A stretch of DNA of 64,000 nt, from assembly GCF_024105655.1 (NCBI RefSeq), contig NZ_JAAAMH010000004.1:186001-250000 (forward strand), written 5' to 3'. The notes under the pieces are model-generated. The model had not been told where the DNA came from and made no database searches. It saw only the letters and a program-made list of their open reading frames with translations. This document shows, piece after piece, positions 1-10,296 of this stretch. A program made the translations under genes and the position numbers. The stretch comes from Aliihoeflea sp. 40Bstr573 (GTDB lineage: Bacteria > Pseudomonadota > Alphaproteobacteria > Rhizobiales > Rhizobiaceae). Numbering within the stretch: the first letter of the stretch is position 1; each line of letters begins with the position of its first letter.

Positions 1-80
1 GCCGCGCCAGGCGCGAGCACCTCGCACGCAAACGCGCGTGCCGTATCGCGGACCATGGACTGTTCGTCTGAAAGGATCAT
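1..80 (-). CDS. Acyl-CoA dehydrogenase family protein, N-terminal fragment
   Basis: On the minus strand an ATG at 80-78 opens a frame that runs off the window start, so only 26 codons are visible. They read MILSDEQSMVRDTARAFACE and continue with VLAPGA, which resembles the N-terminal helix of acyl-CoA dehydrogenases (typically LTEEQ..I.D.AR.FA...LAP). An AGGG lies a few bases before the ATG. The family oxidises acyl-CoA thioesters with FAD, but no active-site residue is visible here. It diverges from holA across a 194-base gap. The call rests on a short stretch. Confidence 0.6.
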   Translation of the reverse strand, partial: MILSDEQSMVRDTARAFACEVLAPGA

Positions 81-221
81 CGTTCCCTGCCTCGGTTTGC
101 CGGCAAATCTCCGTGCAGCTGCGGTGACTTGCGCACGCCCGGCCGATCTTGTTGCCATCTATCCTCGCCAGACCTATTCAGCGGATCGGCGGATCGGTCA
201 AGCGTTCGGCACGATGCCGTC

Positions 222-253
222 TTGACACTCGGCGCGTTTCTCGCCCCCTAACG
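222..253 (+). promoter_or_regulatory. Weak candidate promoter for holA
   Basis: A perfect TTGACA at 222-227 lies 47 bases before the holA start. The downstream -10 is poor (CTAACG at 248-253, spacer 20), so this is only a candidate. The rest of the 81-274 gap shows no other clear signal. Confidence 0.2.
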
Positions 254-274
254 GCACGTACCCACGGAGAGCGA

Positions 275-1309
275 ATGGCACAGAAGAAGGCGCACGAGGT
301 GGACGGATGGCTGGCACGACCGCCTGGCGCCTTTCCGATCGTGCTAATCTACGGCCCTGATCGCGGTCTCGTGTCGGAACGCGCGACGCTGTTCGTGCGG
401 CAGGCGGGCTTCCAGGCGGACGATCCCTTCTCGGTCACGCGGCTCGACGCCGGCGAACTTGAAGGCGATCCGGGCCGCCTGATGGACGAGGCCAACACGG
501 TGGCGATGTTTGCGGACCGGCGGTTGATCTGGATCAAGGGCGCGGGCGCGCACAAGGCGCTGGGCGCGGCGCTTAAGGACCTCTGTGCAAACCCGCCCGC
601 CGCTACCATCATCCTCGTCGAGGGCGGCGACCTGAAGAAGGGCGCGCCCATCCGCGCGGCGATCGAACAGGGATCGGCCGGGATGGCATTGCCTTGCTAT
701 GTGGACCAGGCACGCGCGATCGACCGCATCATTGATCAGGTTCTGGCACGCGATGGGCTGACGATCGCCGCGGACGCGCGCCAGGCGCTCAAGGCATCAC
801 TCGGCGGCGATCGGCTCGCCAGCCGATCCGAGATCGAGAAGCTGGCGCTCTACGCTCGCTCCGACAGCCGGATCGAAGTGGCCCATGTCACGGAGGTCAT
901 TGGGGACGTATCCGCGAAGTCACTTGATGACGCGACCGATGCAATACTTGTCGGCGACATCGCGGCGTTCGACCGCGCCTATTCCGGCTGGGTTAACGCA
1001 GGAAACGCACCGTTTCAGTTGGTATCGGCCGTGATGCGCCAGTTTCAGCAACTTGAAATGCTGCGCATGGCGCTAGATGGCGGAGCCAGCGCCGCCTCCG
1101 CCGTAGGCGCCGCAAAACCTCCGATCTTCTTTAGTCGGCGAAATACAGTCGAGCGCGCGGTGCAAAGATGGACGGCGGCAGCAATTGCGCGCGGGCTTGA
1201 TCGACTTCAGGCGACCGTGCTGGCGATGCGTACGCGCGCACAGCTCGATGAGCCAACAGCCCGCCAAGCGCTGCTTGCACTGGCGGTCGAGGCACGACGC
1301 CTGCGTTGA
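275..1309 (+). CDS. holA: DNA polymerase III delta subunit
   Basis: This 344-residue protein is the clamp-loader delta subunit, which opens the beta sliding clamp so that it can be placed on primed DNA. The N-terminal part (GAFPIVLIYGPDRGLVSERA) is the AAA-like domain 1, which in this family lacks a working P-loop. The C-terminal helical region has the usual pattern of alternating Leu, Arg and Gln. The ATG at 275 is chosen because CGGAGA lies just upstream and the protein then begins MAQKKAHEVDGWL, as in rhizobial HolA; an in-frame ATG at 149 would add 42 non-conserved residues. It converges on parB with a parS site between them. The usual upstream lptE is not visible. Confidence 0.93.
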   Translation: MAQKKAHEVDGWLARPPGAFPIVLIYGPDRGLVSERATLFVRQAGFQADDPFSVTRLDAGELEGDPGRLMDEANTVAMFADRRLIWIKGAGAHKALGAALKDLCANPPAATIILVEGGDLKKGAPIRAAIEQGSAGMALPCYVDQARAIDRIIDQVLARDGLTIAADARQALKASLGGDRLASRSEIEKLALYARSDSRIEVAHVTEVIGDVSAKSLDDATDAILVGDIAAFDRAYSGWVNAGNAPFQLVSAVMRQFQQLEMLRMALDGGASAASAVGAAKPPIFFSRRNTVERAVQRWTAAAIARGLDRLQATVLAMRTRAQLDEPTARQALLALAVEARRLR

Positions 1310-1318
1310 CTTTCCGGC

Positions 1319-1334
1319 TGTTTCACGTGAATCC
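1319..1334. other. parS: parS-like centromere site 1
   Basis: TGTTTCACGTGAATCC matches the bacterial parS consensus TGTTTCACGTGAAACA at 14 of 16 positions, with the TTTCACGTGAA core intact. It lies between the ends of holA and parB, directly beside the ParB gene. ParB clamps load at such sites to segregate the origin region. Confidence 0.85.
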
Positions 1335-1337
1335 CGC

Positions 1338-2219
1338 TCAATTCCGCTGAAGACGATGGCAGATCGTGTCCAACTGCTCGAGGCTCGAATATCGGATCTT
1401 GATGTCGCCGCCGCGCTGGCCATGCGTGATCGACACCTTGAGACCGAGCGCATCGGACAAGGTCTTCTCCAGCGCAATCGTGTCAGCATCCTTCTCGGAG
1501 GGCGCGCCACGCTCGCTACGACCCGTGTCGACGCGCGGCGGCTGCTGCGCAAGTGCCTCGGCTTGGCGCACGGACAGACCCTCGTCGACGATCCTTCGCG
1601 CAAGGCTTTCCGGGTCGAGCGCCGTTACCAGCGTACGCGCATGACCGGCCGACAGCGACCCGTCAGTTACCATTGAGCGAACATGTTCCGGCAACTTCAG
1701 CAGGCGTAGCGTGTTCGCCACATGGCTACGGCTCTTGCCGATCACCTGCCCGAGATCTGCCTGGGTGTACTGGTGCTCATCAATAAGCTGTTGATACCCT
1801 AGAGCTTCTTCAACCGGATTAAGATCGGCTCGCTGGACATTCTCGATGATGGCGAGTTCAAGCGCAACGCGATCCGACACATCCCGGATGACGATAGGTA
1901 CGCTTGTCAGACCGGCGCGTTGTGCGGCACGCCACCGACGCTCGCCCGCGATGATCTCGTAGCGATTGTCCGGCATCGTCCGCACGACCACAGGCTGAAC
2001 GATCCCGTGCTCTCGAATCGACTGCGTCAGATCCTCAAGATCTTCTTCCCCAAACGAGCGGCGAGGATTGCGCGGATTCGGCGAAACCAATTCGATCGGC
2101 GCCGAGCGGTCGGCGCGGATCTGCGGGGATTGCCCGGCCGGAGAGCTCGGCTTGTCGAGATCGCCGATCAGGGCAGCTAGGCCGCGCCCGAGGCGCTTGC
2201 GGGACAGGTCTTCGTTCAT
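1338..2219 (-). CDS. parB: Chromosome partitioning protein ParB
   Basis: This 293-residue protein is the CTP-dependent clamp that loads at parS sites and spreads on the origin region. Visible parts are the N-terminal basic KRLGRGLAALIGD peptide, which contacts ParA in this family, the NPRNPRRSF box, the CTP-binding GERRWRAAQRAG box, and a central helix-turn-helix region (TQADLGQVIGKSRSHVANTL). The C-terminal dimer domain follows a polar linker. GGGAG precedes the start. It lies 13 bases after parA, so both are probably on one transcript. A parS site lies immediately past its stop codon. Confidence 0.97.
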   Translation of the reverse strand: MNEDLSRKRLGRGLAALIGDLDKPSSPAGQSPQIRADRSAPIELVSPNPRNPRRSFGEEDLEDLTQSIREHGIVQPVVVRTMPDNRYEIIAGERRWRAAQRAGLTSVPIVIRDVSDRVALELAIIENVQRADLNPVEEALGYQQLIDEHQYTQADLGQVIGKSRSHVANTLRLLKLPEHVRSMVTDGSLSAGHARTLVTALDPESLARRIVDEGLSVRQAEALAQQPPRVDTGRSERGAPSEKDADTIALEKTLSDALGLKVSITHGQRGGDIKIRYSSLEQLDTICHRLQRN

Positions 2220-2232
2220 CTCGCTCTCCCTC

Positions 2233-3033
2233 CTATGCGGCGCGCAAGGTTCGCTCGCGGCGGATAACTTCCGACGCGAGTTGCAGATAAGCCTGGCTGC
2301 CAGAGCATTTCAGGTCGTAAAGGATCGCCGGCTTGCCGTATGACGGCGCCTCGGACACACGAACATTTCGCGGGATGACCGTGTCATAGACTTTGTCACC
2401 CATATGCGTACGCACATCCTGCACGACCTGATTGGCCAGATTGTTCCGACCATCGAACATCGTCATCACGATACCCTGAATTGTAAGGCGCGGGTTAAGG
2501 TTGGCGCGCACCTGGTCGACTGTATGCAGGAGCTGGCTGAGCCCCTCCAGTGCAAAAAACTCGCACTGAAGCGGCACGAGAACGGAGTCAGCCGCGGCCA
2601 TCGAGTTGAGCGTCAGGAGATTGAGGGAAGGCGGGCAGTCGATAAGAATGTAGTCGTATGATGCGGCGCCGCCATCGGCCGACTGAATCGCATTGCGGAG
2701 CCGCACAGCACGGTCTGGCTTGGCCGAAATTTCCATTTCGACCCCAAGCAGGTCCAGCGTCGAGGGCACGACCGAAAGCCCGGGCACCGCAGTCTTGACG
2801 GCCGACTGCGCTATCGTCGCCTGGCCGATAAGCAGGTCGTAAGAGGAAATTGCGCGCTCTGCCCGCTCGATACCAAGGCCGGTGCTTGCATTGCCCTGCG
2901 GATCGAGATCCACAATGAGGACGCGCTCGCCTATGGCTGCAAGCGCCGTCGCGAGATTGATGGCGGTTGTCGTCTTGCCGACGCCGCCTTTCTGATTTGC
3001 CACCGTGATGATCCGTGGCTGAGAGCCCACCAT
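2233..3033 (-). CDS. parA: Chromosome partitioning ATPase ParA
   Basis: This 266-residue ParA/Soj ATPase moves ParB-bound origins along the nucleoid. The deviant Walker A motif KGGVGKTTT is at residues 15-23, followed by VLIVDLDPQGNAS (A' motif) and the Walker B region YDYILIDCPPSL. The ATG at 3033 is preferred over an in-frame TTG at 3039 because a GGAG lies eight bases before the ATG. It begins two bases after the rsmG stop codon, so translation is probably coupled to the tRNA/rRNA-modification genes upstream. Confidence 0.96.
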   Translation of the reverse strand: MVGSQPRIITVANQKGGVGKTTTAINLATALAAIGERVLIVDLDPQGNASTGLGIERAERAISSYDLLIGQATIAQSAVKTAVPGLSVVPSTLDLLGVEMEISAKPDRAVRLRNAIQSADGGAASYDYILIDCPPSLNLLTLNSMAAADSVLVPLQCEFFALEGLSQLLHTVDQVRANLNPRLTIQGIVMTMFDGRNNLANQVVQDVRTHMGDKVYDTVIPRNVRVSEAPSYGKPAILYDLKCSGSQAYLQLASEVIRRERTLRAA

Positions 3034-3035
3034 GA

Positions 3036-3665
3036 TCAATGCTCCAGACGCTGGACGTTCGACAGTTCGAGAACGCGACTCATCGCGTCAACCACGCTGC
3101 CATGTTCTATCAGATCGAATCGCCAATGGTCACGCGCCTCTTGAATTTCCTGTTGGAAATCTCGGCCCTTCGGAAACAATGCTCGTCCCCGGCCGGGTCC
3201 CAGCCATATCTGCGTCAAATCCAGGAGCCGCGAAAGCGGGGCCAAAGCGCGCGCCGAAACGATCGAGGGCGTTAGTACGCCCGTGGCTTCTTCAATACGC
3301 TCTGCTCTCACCGTCGCTGGAAGACCCAGTTCAACCGCAGCAGCGCGGAGAAAGGCTGCCTTCTTATGATTGCTTTCGACAAGCGTTGTGCGCAGCCCGG
3401 CTGATTTCCCCAGCGTGGCGATAACGATACCAGGCAGCCCGCCGCCGCTGCCTATATCGGTCCAGTCCCTTTCGTGCGCGCGATATCGCCAAAGTTGCGC
3501 CGAATCAACGACGTGCCGAGACCAAAAGTCCTGTGCTGCTCCAGCAGATGCAAGGTTGATGGACTTGTTCCAATGGTGAAACAGCCTCTCGAACTCCACA
3601 AGCTGGGTATAAGTTTCACGTGAAACGTCTCCAGCCCCCCGGCAAAGTTCGTCATACTGCTTCAT
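3036..3665 (-). CDS. rsmG: 16S rRNA (guanine-N7) methyltransferase RsmG (GidB)
   Basis: This 209-residue cytoplasmic enzyme makes m7G527 in 16S rRNA with S-adenosylmethionine; loss gives low-level streptomycin resistance in other bacteria. The SAM-binding glycine loop is visible as [14 protein letters not shown], followed by [13 protein letters not shown], which is typical of GidB. Its start overlaps the mnmG stop as ATGA. A parS-like site sits inside the first codons, where it encodes the VSRET stretch. Confidence 0.95.
   Translation of the reverse strand: MKQYDELCRGAGDVSRETYTQLVEFERLFHHWNKSINLASAGAAQDFWSRHVVDSAQLWRYRAHERDWTDIGSGGGLPGIVIATLGKSAGLRTTLVESNHKKAAFLRAAAVELGLPATVRAERIEEATGVLTPSIVSARALAPLSRLLDLTQIWLGPGRGRALFPKGRDFQQEIQEARDHWRFDLIEHGSVVDAMSRVLELSNVQRLEH
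3612..3627. other. parS: parS-like centromere site 2
   Basis: AGTTTCACGTGAAACG has a perfect 14-base palindromic core, GTTTCACGTGAAAC. Only the outermost bases differ from the 16-base consensus. It lies within the 5' end of rsmG. Confidence 0.88.
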
Positions 3666-5545
3666 GCAGCCTCCGAACCACGTGTACGCTGGATGTGTGC
3701 GAGCAGCAATGACAGGGCCGCCGGCGTCATTCCCTCGATCCTCGCAGCCTGCGCAATTGTCTCAGGACGTGTCTTTTCAAGCTTCGACTTGGTTTCGTTT
3801 GAGAGTCCCGCGATTGCCCCGATGTCGAGATCACGCGGTATTGTCAGCCTCTCCTGCTTCCGAAGGCGATCAATATCCTCACTTTGGCGCTCTAGATAAA
3901 CGGCGTAGCCGGCCTCGATCTCGATGAGGTCTCGGGTCGGCACGGCGAAGTTTCGCAGTCCGGGCCAAATACAATCCAAGTCGGCAAGCGATATGCCGGA
4001 GTGACCGAGAAGCTCATAGCCGCTGCGGACCTTGCCATCGGCGTTAACTGGCAGACCCGCGCGAATTGCGGCGGACGACGACAACGCCGATGCCGTGAGC
4101 AGCGCCCTGATTGAGTTGAGTTCGTCGGAGCGCTGCGCGAACATGGCCTCCCGACCCGAACCAATCACGCCCCACTTCACGCCGATTGGCGTCAGCCTCT
4201 CATCGGCATTGTCCGCCCGGATGGACAGTCGATACTCGGCACGCGAGGTAAACATGCGGTACGGCTCAGTGACTCCGCGGGTCGTCAAATCATCGACCAT
4301 GACACCAATGTAGGCGTCAGAGCGAGACAGATTGACAGGCGTTCCACCGCCGGATCTCATCGCCGCATTGATCCCCGCCAGGATGCCTTGCGCCCCGGCC
4401 TCTTCATACCCTGTCGTGCCGTTGATCTGGCCCGCGAGGAAGAGCCCCAGACAGGCGTGCAGCTCCAGCGCCGCCGACAGATCGCGTGGATCGACGTGGT
4501 CATACTCGATCGCGTAGCCCGGTTGCATGATCTCTGCCCGTTCCAGCCCGGTCATGGATCGGATGAATGCGACTTGAACATCGAGCGGCAGAGATGTCGA
4601 GACGCCGTTCGGGTAAACGAGTTCGCTGTCGAGACCTTCGGGTTCGAGAAATATCTGGTGTCCGTCCCGGTCACCGAAGCGGACGATTTTGTCTTCGATC
4701 GACGGACAGTAGCGCGGGCCGACGCCTTCGATCGCGCCACTATACATTGCGGATCGATGCAAATTGTCTCGAATAATTTGGTGCGAGGATCCGGTTGTTC
4801 GGGTGATCGCACATTCGATCTGCGGCGTCGTGATCGATTTGGTCATCGTGGAGAATGGTATCGGGTTCTCGTCTGCGGCCTGCTTCTCGAGAGCGGTCCA
4901 ATCGATAGACGCGCGCGCGATCCGCGGCGGCGTTCCAGTCTTCAAACGGCCGAGACGGATGCCTAGCCTGCGGAATGTCAAAGCCAGGCCCGACGTCGCT
5001 TGCTCGCCCATGCGCCCGGCTACCGTTGTATCCGCACCGATATGGATCAGCCCGCGCAGGAAGGTTCCGGTCGTCAGGACCACCGCCCCGCAGCTGATAT
5101 AGCCCAAGTCCTTCAGATGCGCTCCGCGAACGTGACGCGCGCTAACGTCGAGATCGACCACCTCATCCGCGAGTACGTGGAGATTCTCCTGAGCCGCGAC
5201 GAGTTCCTTGACCGCGCGGGCGTAGAGTTTGCGATCGGCTTGCGTGCGCGGGCCACGCACCGCTGGGCCCTTGCTGCGGTTGAGGAGCCGAAACTGGATA
5301 CCGGCCATGTCCGCTGCACGACCCATGACGCCGTCGAGCGCGTCGATCTCGCGAACGAGCTGGCCCTTTCCAAGACCCCCAATCGCGGGGTTGCAGGACA
5401 TGACTCCCAGATTGTCGGCGCTCAGCGTGACCAAAGCCGTCACAGCACCCATCCGTGCTGCCGCAGCAGCGGCTTCGACGCCCGCATGCCCTCCGCCCAC
5501 AACGATCACATCGAAGTTGGAACGATCCTGTTTCACGTGAGTCAT
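3662..5545 (-). CDS. mnmG: tRNA uridine 5-carboxymethylaminomethyl modification FAD enzyme MnmG (GidA)
   Basis: This 627-residue FAD protein works with MnmE to add the (carboxymethyl)aminomethyl group at wobble uridine U34 of several tRNAs. The N-terminal dinucleotide fold [15 protein letters not shown] and the MnmG signatures ([41 protein letters not shown]) are clear. The helical C-terminal domain needed for tRNA and MnmE binding is present. Length is normal for the family. It overlaps mnmE by four bases, so the two partner subunits are translationally coupled. Its first codons (MTHVKQD) overlap a parS-like site. Confidence 0.97.
   Translation of the reverse strand: MTHVKQDRSNFDVIVVGGGHAGVEAAAAAARMGAVTALVTLSADNLGVMSCNPAIGGLGKGQLVREIDALDGVMGRAADMAGIQFRLLNRSKGPAVRGPRTQADRKLYARAVKELVAAQENLHVLADEVVDLDVSARHVRGAHLKDLGYISCGAVVLTTGTFLRGLIHIGADTTVAGRMGEQATSGLALTFRRLGIRLGRLKTGTPPRIARASIDWTALEKQAADENPIPFSTMTKSITTPQIECAITRTTGSSHQIIRDNLHRSAMYSGAIEGVGPRYCPSIEDKIVRFGDRDGHQIFLEPEGLDSELVYPNGVSTSLPLDVQVAFIRSMTGLERAEIMQPGYAIEYDHVDPRDLSAALELHACLGLFLAGQINGTTGYEEAGAQGILAGINAAMRSGGGTPVNLSRSDAYIGVMVDDLTTRGVTEPYRMFTSRAEYRLSIRADNADERLTPIGVKWGVIGSGREAMFAQRSDELNSIRALLTASALSSSAAIRAGLPVNADGKVRSGYELLGHSGISLADLDCIWPGLRNFAVPTRDLIEIEAGYAVYLERQSEDIDRLRKQERLTIPRDLDIGAIAGLSNETKSKLEKTRPETIAQAARIEGMTPAALSLLLAHIQRTRGSEAA
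5529..5544. other. parS: parS-like centromere site 3
   Basis: TGTTTCACGTGAGTCA matches the parS consensus at 14 of 16 positions. It straddles the start codon of mnmG and the end of mnmE. Confidence 0.82.
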
Positions 5546-6837
5546 TTCCCTATGCAGAAGCGGGAGAATATATCGCCAAGCAGATCCTCGACATCTATCG
5601 ATCCCGTCAGTCGTCCCAGCGCATCCGCAGCCACACGCAGCTCTTCCGCCACCAGCTCGAACTCGACCATCTCGCCGGCCCGGCCGAGAGCATCTATGCA
5701 GTCGGTGAGATGCGCGACGTGTCTTTGACGTGAGGGAACCGTATCGTGGATTTGCGTGTGAGAATCAAGAATGTTGCCAACGCGTGCCAGCAGCTCTTCG
5801 ATCCCGGCGCCCGTTTGCGTTGAAATTGCCAGTTTCCAACGCCCGGAAGCGCGCAGGTCCGCTTTGCTGTCGACAACCAAAACATTCGTGGACTCGATTT
5901 CGGGCAGAGGCTGCACGCCATCGTCCAGCACGATAACGAGATGGGCCGCGCGCATGGCTTGGTGGGCGCGATCGACGCCGATCTTCTCCACCACGTCACC
6001 GGTCTCGCGCAGGCCGGCCGTATCGGTGATGCGAATCAGCCGTCCGTTGAGATCAAGTCGGACATCGATGAGATCACGGGTCGTGCCGGGAATATCGGTG
6101 ACAATCGCGACCTCACGCTTCGCCAAGTAATTGATCAGGCTTGATTTACCAGCGTTCGGAGCACCAGCGACGACTATGTGATAACCGTCGTTGATGATCT
6201 CCGCTATTCTATAGCCGGCTAAGTGCTTTTCGATCGCCTGCCTAAGGCTATCGATTTCGATGCGGACCCCATCGCCAAACTCAGGCGGCACATCGTCCTG
6301 ATCGGAGAAATCGAGATCTGCTTCGATCCGCGCCCAGATCGACAACAGGCTTTCCCGCCAACCCTCGTATAGCCGACGCTGCGCGCCATCGGCATTGGAC
6401 AGAGCCAGGCGGCGCTGCAAGTCCGTCTCGGCGACAATCAGATCGGAAAGTGCCTCGGCCGCGGTCAAGTCGATGCGCCCGTTGAGAAATGCACGCATGG
6501 TGAACGCGCCTGGCTCGGCTGGTTCCAGCCCCTCGAACATGGAAAGGCGGCGGAATAGCGCTGCGGTAACGGCCCGACTGCCGTGAAGCTGGATTTCCAG
6601 CACGTCTTCTCCCGTAAAGCTCGCAGGCGCGGGAAAGAGGATGCATAGCGCGTCATCGATCGGCGAAGCCGCATCATCAAGGATGGTGCACAGCGCGGCC
6701 CGGCGCGCCTGGAGCGAGGTGCGGCCGGTGAGCGGTTCGATAAGCGAGGTTACGTGCGGACCGGACATGCGCACGACCGCAACGCCGGCGGGCAACGCGC
6801 CGCTCGAAAGCGCATAGATCGTCGTCGTCGAACGCAT
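5542..6837 (-). CDS. mnmE: tRNA modification GTPase MnmE (TrmE)
   Basis: This 431-residue potassium-activated GTPase partners MnmG in U34 modification. The N-terminal folate-binding domain begins [21 protein letters not shown]. The inserted G domain shows [12 protein letters not shown] (G1), DIPGTTRD (G2) and DTAGLRE (G3). The protein ends in FCIGK, the diagnostic C-terminal motif whose Cys is catalytically important. The start follows GGGAG. It is the first gene of the mnmE-mnmG-rsmG-parA-parB run. Confidence 0.97.
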   Translation of the reverse strand: MRSTTTIYALSSGALPAGVAVVRMSGPHVTSLIEPLTGRTSLQARRAALCTILDDAASPIDDALCILFPAPASFTGEDVLEIQLHGSRAVTAALFRRLSMFEGLEPAEPGAFTMRAFLNGRIDLTAAEALSDLIVAETDLQRRLALSNADGAQRRLYEGWRESLLSIWARIEADLDFSDQDDVPPEFGDGVRIEIDSLRQAIEKHLAGYRIAEIINDGYHIVVAGAPNAGKSSLINYLAKREVAIVTDIPGTTRDLIDVRLDLNGRLIRITDTAGLRETGDVVEKIGVDRAHQAMRAAHLVIVLDDGVQPLPEIESTNVLVVDSKADLRASGRWKLAISTQTGAGIEELLARVGNILDSHTQIHDTVPSRQRHVAHLTDCIDALGRAGEMVEFELVAEELRVAADALGRLTGSIDVEDLLGDIFSRFCIGK

Positions 6838-6857
6838 TCGTCACTCCCAATGCGAAA

Positions 6858-6880
6858 CGGCGGGCATGAGTTGCCCGCCG
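6858..6880 (-). terminator. Hairpin downstream of rho
   Basis: A perfect 9-base stem (CGGCGGGCA / TGCCCGCCG) with a 5-base loop lies between rho and mnmE. On the minus strand it is followed by only a short T-run, so it is a weak intrinsic terminator or a 3' end stabiliser. Confidence 0.55.
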
Positions 6881-6914
6881 GATCGATAAGCCTGAAATGG
6901 CGACCGAAAAACGG

Positions 6915-8180
<1,266 letters not shown>

Positions 8181-8333
8181 ATGCGCACTCGACTGGCGAT
8201 TGGGGAGTCTGGAAGAGACGTAGGAAGGTTGCGGCGCGGATGGGCCGTCAAGAAACAAGCGGGCCGCGCGGCGAAAGGAAGGACCGATCTCTTAGCGCCG
8301 CACCTGAAAAAGCGCAAGCGGGGCGCGCGTGCC

Positions 8334-8864
8334 TCAGAACGGCTTTACCACGACCAGGACGACGATGACAATCATCAACAAGGTCGGGCCCTCGTTCATC
8401 AGCCGCCAGTGCCGCGCCGACTTTTCGTTACTATCTTCGGCGAAGAGACGGACGGCCTTGGAGAAATAGCCGTGCAGTCCGGACATGGCCACGACGAGTG
8501 CGATCTTCAAGTGGAGCCAGCCGCCCGAAAAGCCGAAACCTTGCCAGGCAAGCCAGAAACCGAGCACCCAGGTGACCGTCATCGCCGGATTGATGATGAC
8601 GCGCAAAAGGCGCTGTTCCATGACCTTGAAGGTTTCCGACTGCGGCGTGCCGGGCCCCACCTCCGCATGATAGACGAACAGGCGTGGCAGATAGAGCATC
8701 CCCGCCATCCACGAGATGACGGCGATGACGTGCACGGCCTTGGCCCACAGATACGCCTCCGCCGGAAAGAAAAACAACGCGGCCGCCGTCAGGACGAGAA
8801 AGGCGGCAAGCGCGATGCCCGCCCGCGCGCCCGGTCCCGCCTTCGTCTTCCCCGCCTCGGTCAC
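8334..8864 (-). CDS. hemJ: Protoporphyrinogen IX oxidase HemJ
   Basis: This 176-residue membrane protein is the HemJ type of protoporphyrinogen oxidase, the penultimate step of heme synthesis. Four to five hydrophobic helices are visible. The family pattern is present: [26 protein letters not shown] with its conserved histidines, then a later LK.ALV..M.G.HG stretch ([18 protein letters not shown]). The start overlaps the hemE stop as ATGA, so the two heme genes form an operon. Confidence 0.9.
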   Translation of the reverse strand: MTEAGKTKAGPGARAGIALAAFLVLTAAALFFFPAEAYLWAKAVHVIAVISWMAGMLYLPRLFVYHAEVGPGTPQSETFKVMEQRLLRVIINPAMTVTWVLGFWLAWQGFGFSGGWLHLKIALVVAMSGLHGYFSKAVRLFAEDSNEKSARHWRLMNEGPTLLMIVIVVLVVVKPF

Positions 8865-9892
8865 CGCTTTGCTCCCCGAACCTGAGCGATCATCGCCTCG
8901 ACATGATCGATTGGCGTTTGCGGCGTGATGCCGTGGCCGAGATTGAAGATCAGCGGCCCGCCGCCGAGATTTTCAAGAATGGCCTGCACGCCCTCACGGA
9001 GCGCCTCGCCGCCCACAACGAGCCGCAGTGGATCGAGATTGCCCTGAACGGCCCCTTCAGCCTGCAAGCGCCGTGCCTGGCTCCAGGGAACGCTCCAGTC
9101 GAGCCCAAGCGCGGTGACGCCCGTCTTCGCCCTGTAACCGTCGTAGAGCGCGCCTGCCCCCTTCGGAAAGCCGATGATCGGCATGTTCGGATGAACCGCG
9201 CAGACCTGGTCGACGATCCGCTTCATCGGCTGAACGCAAAACGCTTCGAACGAGGTCTCGTCGAGGACGCCGGACCACGAATCGAATATCTGGACGCAAT
9301 CCGCGCCCGCATCGATCTGGCGGATGAGATAATCGGCGGAAAAATCGGCGAGGAGCGCGAGCAGCATTCGCATCTCCGCCGGGTGTCGATAGCCAAACAG
9401 CCGTGCCGGCGCCTGGTCCGGCGTTCCGTGCCCGGCGATCATGTAGGTCGCCACCGTCCAGGGCGCGCCGCAAAAGCCGATCAGCGTCGTCTCTGCCGGC
9501 AGCTCGGCGCGCAGGCGCCGCACCGTCTCATAGACCGGCGCGAGATGATCGTGGATCCTGGACCCGTCGAGCCGCTCGACCTCATGCGCCTCGATCGGCG
9601 TCATCAGCGGACCGCGTCCTTCCTCGAAGCGCAGATCGCGGCCGAGCGCATGCGGGATGACGAGAATGTCGGAGAACAGGATCGATGCGTCGAAACCGAA
9701 ACGACGGATCGGCTGGAGTGTCACCTCGACCGCCAGATCGGGATTGTAGCAAAGGTCGAGGAAACTGCCGGCCTGTCGGCGTGCTTCCCGATACTCCGGT
9801 AGATAGCGCCCTGCCTGTCGCATCATCCAGATCGGAGGCGGAAAGACGCTTTCTCCCTGCAAGACCTTCAGCATCTTCCGTTCGATCGACAT
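8861..9892 (-). CDS. hemE: Uroporphyrinogen decarboxylase
   Basis: This 343-residue cytosolic enzyme converts uroporphyrinogen III to coproporphyrinogen III. The signature [18 protein letters not shown] is at the N-terminus, and [13 protein letters not shown] is the second conserved block. The ATG at 9892 is used because GGAGAGG precedes it and the protein then has family length; the frame stays open to 10030 with no conserved residues. hemE beside the replication origin is a conserved feature of alphaproteobacteria. Confidence 0.97.
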   Translation of the reverse strand: MSIERKMLKVLQGESVFPPPIWMMRQAGRYLPEYREARRQAGSFLDLCYNPDLAVEVTLQPIRRFGFDASILFSDILVIPHALGRDLRFEEGRGPLMTPIEAHEVERLDGSRIHDHLAPVYETVRRLRAELPAETTLIGFCGAPWTVATYMIAGHGTPDQAPARLFGYRHPAEMRMLLALLADFSADYLIRQIDAGADCVQIFDSWSGVLDETSFEAFCVQPMKRIVDQVCAVHPNMPIIGFPKGAGALYDGYRAKTGVTALGLDWSVPWSQARRLQAEGAVQGNLDPLRLVVGGEALREGVQAILENLGGGPLIFNLGHGITPQTPIDHVEAMIAQVRGAKR

Positions 9893-9913
9893 TCGCGGCC
9901 TCTCCGTCGAGCC

Positions 9914-9941
9914 CCTTAAGAAATTAAAGAAATTTTTAAGG
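9914..9941. repeat. A+T-rich imperfect inverted repeat in the origin region
   Basis: CCTTAAGAAATT and AAATTTTTAAGG form an imperfect inverted repeat around a 4-base centre. With the following A+T-rich bases to 9957 it is the lowest-G+C stretch in this gap, so it is the best candidate for the DNA-unwinding element. Three TTAA tetramers lie in it at non-canonical CtrA spacing. Confidence 0.55.
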
Positions 9942-10203
9942 AGTCTTATGGTTCTTAGAGTCTGTTGGAATCGGGGTTTCCCGCTTCTCCCCGAACGCGT
10001 GCGCGTCGGCCAGTGGTTATATCGCCGCAAGGCGAATTGCGAAACCTGTTGACGATCAACGGGGACGGGCGTGATTCGTCTTTACTGGCCAAGCACTTGC
10101 ACTCGCCCATGCCAATGCGCCTTCATAACCCGGCCTGTGAAACCGGCGCCGTTGCCCACGCAGTTTCCCACAAGCGCGATTCCGATCTCACAGGAGAGCG
10201 AAT

Positions 10204-10212
10204 TGTGGAGAA
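10204..10212 (-). other. DnaA-box-like site (one mismatch)
   Basis: TGTGGAGAA is the complement of TTCTCCACA, one base from the DnaA consensus TTATCCACA. Confidence 0.45.
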
Positions 10213-10261
10213 ACCGCCATCTGATACATTGGCCCGCGATCGGCCCTGCCGCTCTCCCGCT

Positions 10262-10270
10262 TTATGCACA
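10262..10270 (+). other. DnaA box
   Basis: TTATGCACA fits the consensus TTATNCACA exactly. It lies 27 bases before the GTG of the PPSR-family gene. Confidence 0.6.
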
Positions 10271-10296
10271 GTCGCCCACAGGGCAGGCAGAATCCC

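Larger units (their letters stand above)
9893..10296. other. oriC: Probable chromosomal replication origin (oriC)
   Basis: This 404-base gap between divergent hemE and the PPSR-family gene is where oriC was mapped in Caulobacter crescentus, and Sinorhizobium oriC also lies by hemE. It contains an A+T-rich block (9914-9957) suited to unwinding, a perfect DnaA box (TTATGCACA, 10262-10270), a one-mismatch inverted box (TGTGGAGAA, 10204-10212), a weaker TTTCCCACA (10164-10172), and a GTTGA-N3-TCAAC palindrome (10048-10060). Genes left of it are all minus for 9 kb, and those right of it are plus for 3.6 kb, fitting a bidirectional origin. Position is strong evidence; the box count is modest. Confidence 0.75.

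Noticed and set aside
9916-9939. CtrA boxes in the origin A+T-rich block
   Set aside because: TTAA tetramers occur at spacings of 4 and 8 bases, not the 7 needed for TTAA-N7-TTAA.
10272-10280. Additional DnaA box TCGCCCACA
   Set aside because: Too many mismatches from TTATNCACA to count.
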